49,485 bases of DNA from Candidatus Magasanikbacteria bacterium RIFCSPHIGHO2_02_FULL_48_18. Its GTDB lineage: Bacteria > Patescibacteriota > Patescibacteriia > Magasanikbacterales > UBA922. The notes under the pieces were generated by a model, which was given only the letters and a program-made list of their open reading frames with translations, did not search any database and was not told the origin of the DNA. Positions 15,776 to 22,473 of this stretch are shown here, piece after piece. The stretch is from NCBI GenBank assembly GCA_001784285.1, contig MFQC01000004.1, positions 1-49,485 of the forward strand, written 5' to 3'. The stretch's first letter is position 1. Each line of letters starts with the position of its first letter. The position numbers were made by a program, and so were the translations under genes.

Positions 15776-16539
15776 ATAACAGTAAATAATGCTTTTTGCG
15801 CTTCGTAGAACGTTTGGTTTTCAATAATCGTGACAATCGGCTGGTGCTCGTCACCTGACGTATGAAAGACTTTTCCATTATACAATCGCATCTCCATATC
15901 AGGAAAAGACAGCGTGTCCGGAAGGATGCGCACCGTGGTCACATGTGCCGCTTTTTTTTCGGATGACGCATATATCTCAGCGCCTGCCGTGTCGTGCGCC
16001 AAAATCTGCATGGAAATACCGCGTTCAATACGCCGCTCATTCCACGCCCGGCGATCATCGAGTCCGGGATAATGATATGTTCCGGATGGTACATACAGAT
16101 ACATCATATCTGCTCCTGTGGAAAACACATCATCAAGAGCAGACCGGTAATGACGCAGTCCTTCAAACATCCGAATGGTCGGACGAATGTTGGACAGCCG
16201 ATAGGTTTCGCGAAGCTCCGGAATGAGCGAGCGGACTTCCTGTTTTTTTGCGTCAAATTCTTGTTGGCGCGCTTCCAAGATATCATACAACCGTTCCGGG
16301 TCTTCAGCAATATAAACGGTCCGCCACTTTTCTTTGACCGACGTGACGAGGCCTGCCGCGATCAAATTCTTCAATACATAATACAGCATGGTCCGGGGAA
16401 ACGGGCTTCTTTCTTGAAGCTCCTGGACCGTTGCCTTCGGATGTTCCAGCATAAGTGTATACAGCATCGCCTCATTGTCCCCAAGTCCCAAATGCGATAA
16501 CGCCACAAGAGTGGTTTTTTTTGTTTTGGTCCGTGCCAT
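15703..16539 (-). CDS. TrmB-family transcriptional regulator
   Basis: Protein of 278 residues. An N-terminal winged helix-turn-helix (about 8-80) contains LGLGDNEAMLYTLMLEHPKATVQELQERSPFPRTMLYYVLKNLIAAGLV, split here by family-typical spacing, then a helical segment and a C-terminal effector-like domain with RPTIRMFEG. This layout is typical of TrmB-like regulators. The start at 16539 (MARTKTKK) fits the promoter at 16616-16644. The last dozen residues derive from the TACGAAA repeat. It is divergent from an HD-domain nucleotidase across a shared palindromic region, suggesting control of that gene and itself. Confidence 0.82.
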   Translation of the reverse strand: MARTKTKKTTLVALSHLGLGDNEAMLYTLMLEHPKATVQELQERSPFPRTMLYYVLKNLIAAGLVTSVKEKWRTVYIAEDPERLYDILEARQQEFDAKKQEVRSLIPELRETYRLSNIRPTIRMFEGLRHYRSALDDVFSTGADMMYLYVPSGTYHYPGLDDRRAWNERRIERGISMQILAHDTAGAEIYASSEKKAAHVTTVRILPDTLSFPDMEMRLYNGKVFHTSGDEHQPIVTIIENQTFYEAQKALFTVMYETTNSTKKDMYENTKYTKVRKG

Positions 16540-16608
16540 AAAAATATCGCTATAGAGAGAAAAAACAGTATGTGTCAGTAGTTTATTGACAATCTGGACA
16601 TATTTCTC

Positions 16609-16644
16609 TTGACAAAGCATAGAAAAATTGCTTTATTATGTCAA
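16609..16644. promoter_or_regulatory. Back-to-back overlapping promoters with palindromic operator
   Basis: Plus strand: TTGACA (16609-16614), 17 bases, TTTATT (16632-16637). Minus strand: TTGACA (16644-16639), 17 bases, TATGCT (16621-16616). The two promoters occupy the same 36 bases. A perfect palindrome, AAAGCA-N9-TGCTTT (16614-16634), lies between the two -35 boxes. It is the best operator candidate for the adjacent TrmB-family regulator. Confidence 0.65.
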
Positions 16645-16694
16645 TATCCTTGTTGTGGATAATTGTAAATTATATATTGACATTTGTATCTGCT

Positions 16695-17318
16695 GTGATT
16701 CCTACCCCCCAAACACACGACTTTCTTACTTTTTTTGAGCGGGCAAACCAGCTCAAATCAGTCCCCCGTTTTAGCGCGTCGCTCCTCAAAGAGGCGGACA
16801 CGGTCCCGGAACACTCGTGGCGACTCGCGCTTATGACGTCTCTTATCGGAAACGAATTCAAACATAAAATGGACATTCAGCACGCGGTCGCGATTGCTCT
16901 TGTCCATGACCTTGCCGAGTCCTTGACCGGGGACATTGATGTGTACGATGCGATTACAAAAAAATTATCCCGAGAAGAAAAAAAAGAAAGTGAAGAGCAC
17001 GCAATGGCACAAATAACCAGTGGCATTTCATTTGGCAAAACCATTTATGATTTGTGGCAAGAATACGAAGAACAAAAAACCCTTGAAGCAAAGTTTGTGA
17101 AAGCGCTTGATAAAATTGAAGCATTCCTCCACCTCTCCCAATGCGCGCCAGGCGCATACGGTCCAAAAGAATTCCACGCCAACTATGGCGACAAAGCGGT
17201 CCGGGCGTTTGACGACGCGATGGGAGAACATCCCAAACTGTTTGCCATGCTTGAGAGCGTGAAGCACACATTGCGGGAGCGGTTTGAAAAAGAAGGAGTG
17301 GCGTGGGTGGAGGATTGA
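16695..17318 (+). CDS. HD-domain nucleotidase, YfbR/HDDC2-like (copy 1)
   Basis: Protein of 207 residues of the HD_3 family, related to 5'-deoxynucleotidase YfbR. Metal-binding motifs are HSWRLALM (His) and HDLAES (HD plus Glu). FFERANQLKSVPRF at the N-terminus and TLEAKFVKALDKIEAFLHL are shared with the second copy at 19313. A GTG start at 16695 (VIPTPQTH) is chosen because the ATG at 16638 lies within the promoter and would add a hydrophobic segment absent from the paralogue. It likely hydrolyses deoxynucleoside monophosphates; the substrate is inferred from family and context. Confidence 0.8.
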   Translation: MIPTPQTHDFLTFFERANQLKSVPRFSASLLKEADTVPEHSWRLALMTSLIGNEFKHKMDIQHAVAIALVHDLAESLTGDIDVYDAITKKLSREEKKESEEHAMAQITSGISFGKTIYDLWQEYEEQKTLEAKFVKALDKIEAFLHLSQCAPGAYGPKEFHANYGDKAVRAFDDAMGEHPKLFAMLESVKHTLRERFEKEGVAWVED

Positions 17319-17360
17319 CCGCTCTTTTAAAAATATCACCTGTCATCGCGAGGCCTGCTC

Positions 17361-17439
17361 TTTTGGCACGTCTGCATTTTCTTTTTTTTGCATAACATCC
17401 GCCTCTGGCGGAAAAGAAAGAAGAACGGACGTGCCAAAA
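17361..17439. repeat. Long inverted repeat after HD copy 1
   Basis: TTTTGGCACGTC (17361-17372) and GACGTGCCAAAA (17428-17439) are perfect 12-bp inverted copies. Inside are a CCGCC-TCT-GGCGG hairpin and partly complementary T-rich and A-rich tracts, so the region can fold into one long hairpin. It is preceded by TGTCATCGCGAGGCC, resembling dispersed REP-like repeats. It marks the left border of the high-GC segment. Confidence 0.6.
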
Positions 17440-17493
17440 ATTATTCCCGCAGGTGCGGGGGTGGTTTGAGGCCGATGTTGGAGGAACAAAAAA

Positions 17494-18849
17494 GTGGAAC
17501 AGAGAAAAATCAAAATCGAAGACGGTTCTCTTCTGGCCATGATCATGGCCATTTATGAACTCTGGAAACACTACACCGGCAACAGGGACCCCGACGCCGT
17601 GATCGCCGAGGCGATCCGGGCTGGGGCAGAACTTGAGGAGATGATCACGAGGAATGATTCCGGTTTCCACCAGGTCGTGGATGCGTTCACGCCGGGGATC
17701 GACGACCTGGTCGCGATCTTCCGCGAGTGCGCCCCTCACATGCCGGAGTTCGACGCGGACAGTCGCTTTTGGAAGATCGTCGAGGACTACCACCACGCCG
17801 TGGACCTGGCGACGAGCGCCGTGCCCAGCGTCAGCCAGACGGCCTTCATCCGGCGCGAGGCCATCAGCCGTGCGGCCGGGTGCATGGCCGACCTGATGCT
17901 CAGCGTGTTGACCGACGAGGACACGCCCGAACACCTGCGCACGGCGCAGATCAACGTCCAGGTGTTCATGCGCCGGGTGACGCGCTGGGGCGACCCGACG
18001 ACGGTCAACCAGGAAGTCCTCGATCAGATGAACGTTCTGTTTGGGCAGGTCTACCTGCTCAAACTCTTTGCGATCTTCGCAGTCAACGAGAGCCTACCCC
18101 AGACGCAGCGGGTCCCGTTGCACATTCTGGTCCTCTGCGGCTCGTTTAAGTACGGGCCGTATGCCGAGATCGTCGAGGCGTACGACGAGCAGATCATGCT
18201 GTTCGTCTGCCTCTACTGCATGTTCGGTCCCTGCGGATGTGCGAATCGGCCTCCGGTCGCTGGCGTGACCAAGATGAAGCAGCGTCAGCTCAAGTACCCG
18301 GAAGACGTCGGCGCCCAGATGGCCGCGGCGTCGGAGTTGACCACGGACCAGTTGGACTGGTTCATGTCGGTCGTGTATCTCATCCGCAACCTGAGCCAGG
18401 GGCTCACCCGCAGCGTCGACCGCGCCCGCTGGGAGTTTGACTCCGAGTTCCTGACCGGCGTCCGCATCGCGCGGACCGGCAGCATCGGTGCGGCCGCCCG
18501 CGCCGAGGGCCAGTTCGCGACGATTCGTCGCCGTCGCTGGGGCAAGGCCTTCATGCACGCCTGGCCGGGCGGTGCGAAGGATCCGCAGCGGCCCACTGCG
18601 GACGAGCACATCCAGGAGCTGCTCTACGCCGAGGACAGCCCCTACGATCAGCCCTTGTCGGACGCGGCGATCCAGCAGATCTTCCGCCACGCCGCGGCCG
18701 ACCCGATCGTCTGGGGGCCCTTGCCCCCAATCAACTACGGACTGCGGTTTTTGGACACGACGGTCGCGGCAATGGAGCAGTTCGTCTGCATGACGAACCG
18801 CAACCCGAACCGTACAGTCGATCTCGTTCTCGAGCTGCCCGCCGACTAA
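17494..18849 (+). CDS. High-GC orphan protein of unknown function
   Basis: Protein of 451 residues with no family that I recognise. It uses a GTG start with a clear GGAGG about ten bases upstream, unlike almost every neighbour. The first 25 codons have host-like composition. From about 17570 to 18845 the gene is strongly GC-rich, with GAC, CTG, GTC, CGC and ATC codons dominating. Mostly helical and soluble, it has one hydrophobic patch with clustered Cys (FVCLYCMFGPCGC, about residues 230-250). It lies between two HD-domain paralogues next to a tRNA-like gene. Horizontal acquisition is likely but no integrase is present. Confidence 0.65.
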   Translation: MEQRKIKIEDGSLLAMIMAIYELWKHYTGNRDPDAVIAEAIRAGAELEEMITRNDSGFHQVVDAFTPGIDDLVAIFRECAPHMPEFDADSRFWKIVEDYHHAVDLATSAVPSVSQTAFIRREAISRAAGCMADLMLSVLTDEDTPEHLRTAQINVQVFMRRVTRWGDPTTVNQEVLDQMNVLFGQVYLLKLFAIFAVNESLPQTQRVPLHILVLCGSFKYGPYAEIVEAYDEQIMLFVCLYCMFGPCGCANRPPVAGVTKMKQRQLKYPEDVGAQMAAASELTTDQLDWFMSVVYLIRNLSQGLTRSVDRARWEFDSEFLTGVRIARTGSIGAAARAEGQFATIRRRRWGKAFMHAWPGGAKDPQRPTADEHIQELLYAEDSPYDQPLSDAAIQQIFRHAAADPIVWGPLPPINYGLRFLDTTVAAMEQFVCMTNRNPNRTVDLVLELPAD

Positions 18850-19021
18850 CCCCACCCCACCCGGCAGGTGTGGCCAAAGGCGCAATCCGCGCCGCCAACT
18901 CAATATCAAGGAGACGGTCCACCATGTAGGAGGCATGCGTGGACCGAACAAATGAGGTCATAAAATTTGTGCATTCATTTGTTCTCAAAACGAAAATCCT
19001 AACCAAAGTCAGGATTTTAGG
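18850..19021. other. Intergenic tail of the high-GC segment
   Basis: GC-rich composition continues to about 18945. At 18908-18929 an AAGGAGA ribosome-binding sequence precedes ATG followed directly by TAG, which looks like the start of a lost downstream gene. GGTCCAC...GTGGACC forms an inverted repeat over the same stretch. GAACAAATGA (18946-18955) and TCATTTGTTC (18975-18984) form a perfect 10-bp inverted repeat where composition returns to host-like. Confidence 0.55.
18993..19018 (-). terminator. Terminator of the tRNA-like gene
   Basis: AAAATCCT and AGGATTTT form a perfect 8-bp stem with a 10-base loop. On the minus strand it lies three bases after the encoded CCA of the tRNA-like gene and is followed by CGTTTTG. 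Confidence 0.6.
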
Positions 19022-19095
19022 TGGTGGACCGAGGGGGGATCGAACCCCAAAAACTGAGATAGCAAGCCCAGTCGTGGACCAACCACTCTCGGCCC
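19022..19095 (-). tRNA. Compact tRNA-like gene, anticodon uncertain (GCT or TGC)
   Basis: On the minus strand: acceptor GGGCCGA pairs with TCGGTCC (one G-U), discriminator A and an encoded CCA. A T-arm with GGGG-TTCGATC-CCCC is clear. The D-arm is GTGG-TTGGT-CCAC with only a 5-base loop. The anticodon arm is CTGGG/CTCAG with an 8-base loop CTTGCTAT, so the anticodon reads GCT (Ser) or TGC (Ala) depending on register. No long variable arm expected of tRNA-Ser is present. Total length is 74 bases with CCA. Promoter-like and terminator sequences flank it. It may be a divergent tRNA or a decayed one. Confidence 0.5.
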
Positions 19096-19111
19096 TTAGT
19101 CCACCAATAAA

Positions 19112-19140
19112 AGTATACTATATAGTTGACCTTTTGGCAC
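19112..19140 (-). promoter_or_regulatory. Probable promoter of the tRNA-like gene
   Basis: Minus strand: GTGCCA (19140-19135), 17-base spacer, TATACT (19117-19112). The predicted start, near 19105, leaves about ten bases of 5' leader before the acceptor stem. Confidence 0.45.
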
Positions 19141-19150
19141 TAGAAAAACC

Positions 19151-19215
19151 AAAAACCCCCTTGCGGGAGTTCTGGAATACGGAGTGGAACAGGTTCCACA
19201 CTGGAGCTTGCTATA
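19151..19215 (-). ncRNA. Candidate small RNA complementary to the tRNA-like gene
   Basis: A strong minus-strand promoter (19222-19249) and an intrinsic terminator (CTCCC-GCAA-GGGGG then TTTTT, 19169-19151) bracket about 65 bases without an ORF. The RNA contains a GTGGAA-CCTG-TTCCAC hairpin. Its first part reads ATAGCAAGC, CCAGT and GTGGA, matching the complement of the anticodon and D-arm of the neighbouring tRNA-like RNA with small gaps. It could pair with that tRNA, or it could be a remnant of an inverted duplication. No RNA family was recognised. Confidence 0.5.
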
Positions 19216-19221
19216 AAAATA

Positions 19222-19249
19222 ATTATATCACACAAAAATAGGATGTCAA
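19222..19249 (-). promoter_or_regulatory. Consensus promoter of the small RNA
   Basis: Minus strand: TTGACA (19249-19244), 16-base spacer, TATAAT (19227-19222). Both hexamers are exact consensus, one of the strongest promoters in the window. Confidence 0.7.
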
Positions 19250-19265
19250 ACGGTGGCGGCTCAAA

Positions 19266-19294
19266 TTGTAAACAAACCAAATTCACAGTATACT
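19266..19294 (+). promoter_or_regulatory. Promoter of HD copy 2
   Basis: TTGTAA (19266-19271), 17-base spacer, TATACT (19289-19294). Start near 19301, about 12 bases before the ATG at 19313. This excludes the upstream GTG reading. Confidence 0.7.
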
Positions 19295-19312
19295 GAATCC
19301 ACTCTTAATAAT

Positions 19313-19942
19313 ATGTCCGCTATGTCCTCCATCCCCAACATCCTCACCTTTCTCCACCGCGCCAACCAGCTCAAAACCATTATCCGGTACAAATCATCGC
19401 TGTCCAAAAACGGAGACACGGTTGCCGACCACTCCTGGCGCTTGGCGCTCATGGTTTTTGTAATCGGTGGTGAGCTACAAATCCCGGTCAACATTTCTCA
19501 TGCGATGAAATTGGCACTGCTACATGATTTGGCAGAGTTGGAAACAGACGATGTTGACGCCGTTGATGTTATAAAAAAGAAAGTGAAACTGGAAGACAAA
19601 CAAAAAAACGAAGCGGCAGCGATGAAACATATTGTAAAAGACATTTCCTTTGGGGGTGAAATTTTTGCCCTTTGGAACGAATACGAAAAACAACAAACCC
19701 TTGAAGCAAAGTTTGTGAAAGCGCTTGATAAAATTGAAGCGTTTCTTCACCTCGACGAAACCGGCACGAGCGTCTATATCCCAAAAGAATTTTATGCCGA
19801 CTACGCGGACGCCGCGGTCAATAGTTTTGATATTGCCTCAAAACATTTCCCGCCGCTCAAAGGCATCCTTGATCCAATCAAAACAGAGTTAAAACGAAAA
19901 TTTGAAGAAAATGGTGTGATGTGGGTGGAAAAAACGGCCTAA
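19313..19942 (+). CDS. HD-domain nucleotidase, YfbR/HDDC2-like (copy 2)
   Basis: Protein of 209 residues, paralogous to the protein at 16695. It shows FLHRANQLKTIIRY, the metal-binding DHSWRLALM and HDLAELETDD, and TLEAKFVKALDKIEAFLHL. Protein similarity is moderate overall, but a 46-base DNA stretch (19695-19740) is identical to 17077-17122. As a deoxynucleoside-monophosphate phosphohydrolase it would fit the dNTP-supply operon that follows. The ATG at 19322 is an alternative start. It has its own promoter and terminator, so it is a separate unit. Confidence 0.82.
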   Translation: MSAMSSIPNILTFLHRANQLKTIIRYKSSLSKNGDTVADHSWRLALMVFVIGGELQIPVNISHAMKLALLHDLAELETDDVDAVDVIKKKVKLEDKQKNEAAAMKHIVKDISFGGEIFALWNEYEKQQTLEAKFVKALDKIEAFLHLDETGTSVYIPKEFYADYADAAVNSFDIASKHFPPLKGILDPIKTELKRKFEENGVMWVEKTA

Positions 19943-19968
19943 ACCAATTTTTTTTACTATAGCAAAAG

Positions 19969-19992
19969 AACGGCGTCGGCCGTTTTTTGTTT
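19969..19992 (+). terminator. Terminator after HD copy 2
   Basis: AACGGC (19969-19974) pairs with GCCGTT (19979-19984) around GTCG and runs into TTTTGTTTTTT. Confidence 0.75.
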
Positions 19993-20020
19993 TTTCCCCT
20001 TTATCTATGGAAAAGCAACC

Positions 20021-20049
20021 TTGTGCCCCCTCCAGGATTTTGGTACACT
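20021..20049 (+). promoter_or_regulatory. Promoter of the dTTP-supply operon
   Basis: TTGTGC (20021-20026), 17-base spacer ending in TGG, TACACT (20044-20049), an extended -10 promoter. Start near 20056, 22 bases before the deaminase ATG. Confidence 0.65.
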
Positions 20050-20077
20050 GCCCAAAGAATCCTAACCTCTTTGTTGT

Positions 20078-20554
20078 ATGCTCAAACCTCGCGACAACGC
20101 CATTTCTTGGGATGAGTGCTTTATGCGCATGTCCTATGTCATTGCCGACCGATCCAAAGACCCGAATACCCAGGTTGGCGCCGTGATTACGACACAAAAC
20201 AACGTTGCTGTTGGGATGGGATACAATGGCTTTCCAAAAAACGTGGACAACGACAAATTTCCCTGGGATCGCGACGGTGAATCGCTCAACACCAAATACC
20301 CCTATATAGTGCACGCCGAAGCAAACGCGATTTATAACGCAAACGCCAACACCGAAGGATGCAGACTGTATGTGAAACTCTTTCCTTGCAATGAGTGCGC
20401 AAAAGCGATTATCCAAAACGGCATCGTGGAAGTGGTGTACGAAAGCGACAAATACCGCGAACAGCCAAACTTTATCGCCGCGCGGCGCATGTTTGAAGCG
20501 GCCGGTGTCGAGTGCCGGCAATATATTTCCGAGTGGAGCAAAGAGAACGTATGA
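20078..20554 (+). CDS. Deoxycytidylate (dCMP) deaminase
   Basis: Protein of 158 residues converting dCMP to dUMP, the substrate of thymidylate synthase. The zinc site is visible as HAEANAI (His and catalytic Glu) and PCNECAK (two Cys). SKDPNTQVGAVI and GYNGFP near the N-terminus are typical of the dCMP-deaminase/ComEB family. It heads an operon of deaminase, kinase, dut, thyA, folA and tmk-like genes. Its stop overlaps the next start codon (ATGA). Whether it is allosterically regulated by dCTP/dTTP cannot be read with confidence. Confidence 0.93.
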   Translation: MLKPRDNAISWDECFMRMSYVIADRSKDPNTQVGAVITTQNNVAVGMGYNGFPKNVDNDKFPWDRDGESLNTKYPYIVHAEANAIYNANANTEGCRLYVKLFPCNECAKAIIQNGIVEVVYESDKYREQPNFIAARRMFEAAGVECRQYISEWSKENV

Positions 20555-21102
20555 AAAAAATAATCTTTGGGTTTGCGGGACAAATGGCGAGCGGCAAAGG
20601 TACCGCTACGGCATATTTCAACACACGTCATGGCGCGAGTACCTATCGATTTTCCACCATGCTCCGCGACCTGTTGGATCGGCTTTACCTCCCCCAAAGC
20701 AGAGAAAACATGCAAGATATTTCGCGCATTATCCGAGAACAGTTTGGCGAAGAAACCTTGGCGCGCGTGATGGCCAAAGACGTTACAAACGACCCCGGTA
20801 ATCTCATTGTCATTGACGGCATCCGCAGGTCGGACGATGTGGCGCATCTTGTGGCACTTCCCGAATTTGTATTGGTTCACATTGTTGCGGATATTAAAAC
20901 ACGATACGAGCGGATTACCCATCGCGGTGAAAACAGCGATGATCAACAAAAAACCTTCGACGCATTCAAACACGATCACGAACAGGAAGCAGAACTCAAA
21001 ATTGCGAACGTGGCCCGTAGCGCACGGGAGACGGTTGACAATAACGGCACGTTTGAAGAGCTTTATGCGCAACTCGACCTGTTGCTTGAAAAATATTCAT
21101 AA
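20551..21102 (+). CDS. P-loop nucleotide kinase-like protein
   Basis: Protein of 183 residues. A P-loop GFAGQMASGKGT (about residues 6-17) and IVIDGIRRSDDV (about 83-94, a Walker B/strand region with a conserved Arg) point to the nucleotide-kinase or dephospho-CoA-kinase-like group of P-loop proteins. I cannot assign the acceptor. Its place between dCMP deaminase and dUTPase suggests a deoxynucleoside monophosphate substrate. The start at 20551 overlaps the deaminase stop (ATGA); the longer reading runs back into that gene. Confidence 0.72.
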   Translation: MKKIIFGFAGQMASGKGTATAYFNTRHGASTYRFSTMLRDLLDRLYLPQSRENMQDISRIIREQFGEETLARVMAKDVTNDPGNLIVIDGIRRSDDVAHLVALPEFVLVHIVADIKTRYERITHRGENSDDQQKTFDAFKHDHEQEAELKIANVARSARETVDNNGTFEELYAQLDLLLEKYS

Positions 21103-21107
21103 GCTCC

Positions 21108-21566
21108 ATGCGCATACACATAAAAAAACTGAAATCCGACGCCATTATCCCCTCCTATGGCCACCCGGGCGACATCGGCCTTGATTTGTATTCTTTGGAA
21201 GATTACACCCTCCAACCCGGAGAACGCCATGTGTTTTTTCATGGATTTGCCATGGAATTCCCGGAAGGATACGGCGCGATTGTCAAAGACAAAGGCGGCC
21301 CATCCGGAAAATTTGGCGTTGCCACGATTGGCGGCGTCTTTGACGCCGGTTACCGCGGCGAATACAACTCGTGTCTTATCAATCTTGGAGACGAACCGTT
21401 CCCTGTCAAAAAAGGACAAAAAATCGCCCAACTCATCGTGATCCCCGTCGTTATTGCGACGTTTGAAGAAGTGGACGAATTATCCGACAGCGCGCGCGGC
21501 GACGGCAAATACGGCAGTACCGGCATTTTCCACAATTCCTCTGTAGGGTATGAAGCACTGTCGTAA
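21108..21566 (+). CDS. dut: dUTP diphosphatase
   Basis: Protein of 152 residues hydrolysing dUTP to dUMP and PPi. The motifs of trimeric dUTPases are seen in order: GDIGLDLY (1), KDKGGPSGKFG (2), GVFDAGYRGEY with the catalytic Asp (3), KKGQKIAQLIV (4) and RGDGKYGSTG (5). Motif 2 is divergent: the Ser of the usual RSSLA or DKSGLA form is Gly. It supplies dUMP to ThyA, encoded 20 bases downstream. Confidence 0.9.
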   Translation: MRIHIKKLKSDAIIPSYGHPGDIGLDLYSLEDYTLQPGERHVFFHGFAMEFPEGYGAIVKDKGGPSGKFGVATIGGVFDAGYRGEYNSCLINLGDEPFPVKKGQKIAQLIVIPVVIATFEEVDELSDSARGDGKYGSTGIFHNSSVGYEALS

Positions 21567-21586
21567 AAAAATCCTGTCAAGCCTCT

Positions 21587-22459
21587 ATGCAATCATATTT
21601 ACAGATCGTCAAAAAAATTCTTGATGAAGGAGAACAAAAATCCGACCGTACCGGCACGGGAACGCGGAGCATTTCCGGCGTTCTGTTTGAGCATGACATG
21701 AAAAACGGCTTCCCGCTTCTTATCACAAAAAAAATGCCATTCAAATTGATCGCGACAGAATTGGAATTTTTTCTGAAAGGCAAAACCGACAAACAGTGGC
21801 TCCAGGAGCGGAACAACCATATTTGGGACGAATGGTGCAACCCAAAAAAAGTGCCATACGCCCATGATGAAGAGACAAAACAACGCATGGCCAAAGAGAG
21901 AGATCTCGGCGCGGTCTATGGATTTCAATGGCGGCACTTTAACGCTCCCTACGATAGTTTTGATACGGATTATGCCGACAAAGGCGTTGACCAATTAAAA
22001 AGACTCGTGGATACCCTCAAAACCAACCCATCCGATCGTCGCATGCTGGTCTCCGCGTGGAATCCGTGTATGCTGAACCAAATGGCACTGCCGCCGTGCC
22101 ATTATTGCTTCCAGGTGACCGTGACGAATAACCGGCTCAATCTTCTATGGAATCAGCGTTCGGTTGACGTCATGCTTGGATTGCCGTTTAATATCGCAAG
22201 TTACGCGCTACTCCTGCACCTTCTTGCAAAAAAATCCGGATTTGAGGAAGGCCGTCTGGTAGGTTTTTTGGGCGACACGCATATATACGATAACCACATT
22301 AATGGCGCCAAAGAGCAGCTCACGCGCAATCCTCATACCTATCCGTTGCCAAAAATTCAAACCGAACCGTTTACCTCAATCTTTGATTGGGAAGCCCCCC
22401 AAAGCACCATTATAAACTACCAAAGCTACCCGCGCATTGTGTTGCCCATTGCGGTATAA
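21587..22459 (+). CDS. thyA: Thymidylate synthase
   Basis: Protein of 290 residues, the folate-dependent type that methylates dUMP to dTMP using methylene-tetrahydrofolate. Visible are DRTGTGTRSISG near the N-terminus, GAVYGFQWRHF, the catalytic Cys171 in LPPCHYCFQ, NQRSVDVMLGLPFNIASYA and GDTHIYDNHI. It is followed after 14 bases by dihydrofolate reductase, which regenerates tetrahydrofolate. The start in CTATG context fits the family N-terminus. Confidence 0.97.
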   Translation: MQSYLQIVKKILDEGEQKSDRTGTGTRSISGVLFEHDMKNGFPLLITKKMPFKLIATELEFFLKGKTDKQWLQERNNHIWDEWCNPKKVPYAHDEETKQRMAKERDLGAVYGFQWRHFNAPYDSFDTDYADKGVDQLKRLVDTLKTNPSDRRMLVSAWNPCMLNQMALPPCHYCFQVTVTNNRLNLLWNQRSVDVMLGLPFNIASYALLLHLLAKKSGFEEGRLVGFLGDTHIYDNHINGAKEQLTRNPHTYPLPKIQTEPFTSIFDWEAPQSTIINYQSYPRIVLPIAV

Positions 22460-22473
22460 AAATAAAAACGCGT

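Noticed and set aside
16638-16694. ATG start at 16638 for HD copy 1, giving an N-terminal hydrophobic segment
   Set aside because: It lies inside the predicted promoter and start-site region, and the paralogue lacks such a segment. GTG 16695 fits the family N-terminus.
17343-17372. REP-like element starting TGTCATCGCGAGGCC
   Set aside because: It resembles known dispersed palindromic repeats, but only one copy was noticed in the window, so it is not called as a separate feature.
18094-18951. A 285-codon minus-strand frame inside the high-GC gene
   Set aside because: GC-rich DNA yields long chance frames. The plus-strand frame has the SD sequence and start and is the longer one.
19022-19107. 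Alternative tRNA fold using GGTGGAC/GTCCACC as the acceptor stem
   Set aside because: The acceptor pairs perfectly, but the T-arm would then be three bases out of place and no CCA would follow.
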